The notes beneath the pieces are model-generated. The model saw only the letters and a program-made list of their open reading frames with translations. It had not been told where the DNA came from and searched no databases. The translations under genes and the position numbers were made by a program. Source: Comamonas suwonensis (GTDB lineage Bacteria > Pseudomonadota > Gammaproteobacteria > Burkholderiales > Burkholderiaceae_C). Taken from it: DNA of 64,000 nt. Location: NCBI RefSeq assembly GCF_012844455.2, contig NZ_JABBCQ020000003.1, positions 1-64,000 on the forward strand, written 5' to 3'. Shown here one piece after another: positions 63,401 through 64,000 of this stretch. Numbering within the stretch: the first letter of the stretch is position 1; each line of letters begins with the position of its first letter.

Positions 63401-64000
63401 ACCGCCTACGCCTACCGATAAAGCCCCGCTTTCCCAAAGCGCACCACCGCCAGAGACCAAGCCCACTCCCCGGCTTCCTTCAAAGCTACCCATAAAGGCC
63501 GTGTCGGTACGGACCAGGCCGCCATCCTTGACCGACAGCTCGCCAAGGCCGCTGTCACCAATCGTGATGTCAAAGGCATTGAGCCAGGCCGAACCCGCGC
63601 CCGACACTGCTACCGTGCCGCGGCCGCTTGAAAGCCCCAGGCTGGCGAAGTTGCTGGAGACCAAACCGCCGTTCTGTATGTTCAACAGCCCAGAGCCTGA
63701 AACGCCGATGAAAAAACTGGAGCGCATGTCCCAGCGCGAGCCGACACCGGAAACCAGAACCTCACCGCTGCCGCTATCCCAATCGCCCAAAGTGCCGTCG
63801 CGGCTGACCACCTGTGCCTGGTCCTGAATGATGAGCCTGCCGGTGCCGCGTTCACCAACGGTCAGCCCTCCCGCGCTATTCCAGTTCGAGTCCTTGCCGG
63901 TGACGGTCACCGTGCCATTGCTGCCGGCTTCTTCGCCGATATGGCCGTTGGCCCCCTTGATTGCGGCACCATCCCGGATGGTCAGCGTTCCCGTGCCAGC
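60401..64000 (-). CDS. Autotransporter (type Va), partial, N-terminus outside the window
   Basis: 1199 codons visible; the frame is open to the window edge, so the start and signal peptide lie beyond 64000. The passenger begins with repeats of about 45 residues like GSGLLNIQNGGLV and GLGELSVKDGGLV, a beta-helix pattern. Further on are autotransporter-associated strand repeats (LVLGGRNTYSGGSKIDSGVLSV; STYSGATEVAQGRLLAATANVL). The last 270 residues are the translocator barrel (RQTWGRLIRSEPRISQPGLV ... GYTSTELALGGTLKLNAMTSVYAELNKLW ... AILGVKRSW) with a terminal Trp. Probably a surface adhesin or biofilm protein. Confidence 0.93.
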   Translation of the reverse strand, partial: AGTGTLTIRDGAAIKGANGHIGEEAGSNGTVTVTGKDSNWNSAGGLTVGERGTGRLIIQDQAQVVSRDGTLGDWDSGSGEVLVSGVGSRWDMRSSFFIGVSGSGLLNIQNGGLVSSNFASLGLSSGRGTVAVSGAGSAWLNAFDITIGDSGLGELSVKDGGLVRTDTAFMGSFEGSRGVGLVSGGGALWESGALSVGVGGAASLQLRDDGRLSVSGAGVDLATYSTASGAIDIGAASKDPSDAVAPGTLEAAQLRFGEGSATLNFNHTGSAYAFAATLSSALTGSHQINHYAGVTRLSGDSPGFLGQTRVQGGTLIVDQRLGGTAFVNAGQLQVNGSFAGPVSVELTGMLAGAGTVNGAVQFSNGGVLSGVQGQTLTMAGNLSLDSASDINAAFGAPGSTVLFRVGGDLVLDGNLHVSDIGGFGRGIYRLFDYGGRLTDKGLLISTSPTGIPAGELHIQTEAKGQINVVSALGATLRAWDGGNTALDDNGVIDGGSGAWRADGESWTEVDGALNGPYQPNPGFVIFQGTAGTVTVDRSAGPIGILGAQFASDGYRIDGDSIDLQGENGMTMVRVGDGTAAGSGMSATITAPLTGASTLVKTDLGTLVLGGRNTYSGGSKIDSGVLSVSSDANLGAASGGIELNGGTLATTSSFDTGRTITLSTTAGRVQVASNTELGMTGSIVGRGGLVKQGLGTLRLDHVSSTYSGATEVAQGRLLAATANVLSQASAHTVAAGAVLDIAGHSQSIAALNNSGLVMLSNPNSSRPGTVLKLTGPYVGNSGTLSLSAKLQGPGSASDMLLLSGSNAVASGNTTLAVSNAGGLGAKTDAKGIVVVGTENGASLNPGAFTLAGGQVDAGAFEYRLKSDASGASLHSSINGIDTSYRAEASLISSLPSQLRQADLTLVGNRQQRVGDDINEGRDSRQARQTWGRLIRSEPRISQPGLVSARSQALLTGFQAGLDVWANGDWKTGLYVGQLSGDVQVRGFSGGQQGQDVGFNSLRNRYIGVYGSYQNAQNFYLDAVLQAADYRSELYTRSNASALTKGYGWLASLEAGQPLPLHGGWQIEPQAQLIYRNMTLADTTLGTTWVGIRADNDWLLRLGARIKGRFPTSFGVFQPSVRVNLFHANRATDVANFMTASTTTAIAAQGGYTSTELALGGTLKLNAMTSVYAELNKLWANGGDTRVKTGVQAILGVKRSW

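Overview
The window looks like chromosomal DNA of a betaproteobacterium of the Burkholderiales, most likely Comamonadaceae close to Comamonas. This is inferred from high-GC housekeeping genes, the order lpxK-Trm112-kdsB-adk, a LexA with CTGT-N8-ACAG boxes, a Burkholderiales-type metNIQ and sulfate uptake operon, and two dispersed repeat families I associate with this group. No rRNA, tRNA, CRISPR array or intact insertion sequence was recognised.

Layout. 1-4 kb is gene-poor: an IS3-type transposase fossil, a universal stress protein and small unknown proteins. 4-9.7 kb is core: lexA divergent from an asparaginase gene across two SOS boxes, then adk, kdsB, Trm112, lpxK and elaA. 10-12.4 kb is a complete sulfide/persulfide module: a BigR-like repressor, two half-size YeeE/YedE proteins and a divergent persulfide dioxygenase, with an AT-rich operator between them. 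12.4-16.8 kb encodes exported DUF1329 and DUF1254 proteins and an alkyl-sulfatase-like enzyme interrupted by an in-frame TGA. 17.9-21.1 kb is metN-metI-(ssb-like)-metQ. 21.3-26.8 kb is a six-gene operon joining the biotin ECF transporter (BioMNY) to an acyl-CoA ligase, an atypical thiolase and a nitroreductase.

The most unusual system is at 27.57-33.8 kb. A TPP riboswitch precedes LuxE-like and LuxC-like enzymes (carboxylate to acyl thioester to aldehyde), a three-part ABC importer and a short-chain dehydrogenase. I propose a thiamin-controlled pathway that imports an oxidised (carboxylate) thiamin fragment and reduces it to the alcohol; the substrate is inference.

34-42 kb holds azoR with a divergent LysR regulator, a small hydrolase, the sulfate importer (sbp-cysT-cysW-cysA) and dsbB. 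42.4-52.5 kb encodes a giant surface protein (CshA-like/GEVED/DUF11-like repeats/OmpA domains) and a 1263-residue outer-membrane protein. The giant gene carries an amber codon, a -1 frameshift, a nine-G tract and an abrupt change of base composition within a repeated domain. 52.6-60.2 kb holds a GST, an AmpR-like regulator with a class A beta-lactamase, a ClC transporter, a DUF2625 protein and a B12-dependent ribonucleotide reductase. 60.4 kb to the window edge is the C-terminal part of a large autotransporter.

Two dispersed repeats thread the window. Family A is a short palindrome built on TTGATAGCTGCTTGCGCTT, found between genes and inside some coding sequences. Family B is a GC-rich element of about 90 bp found directly after the stop codons of four transport genes.
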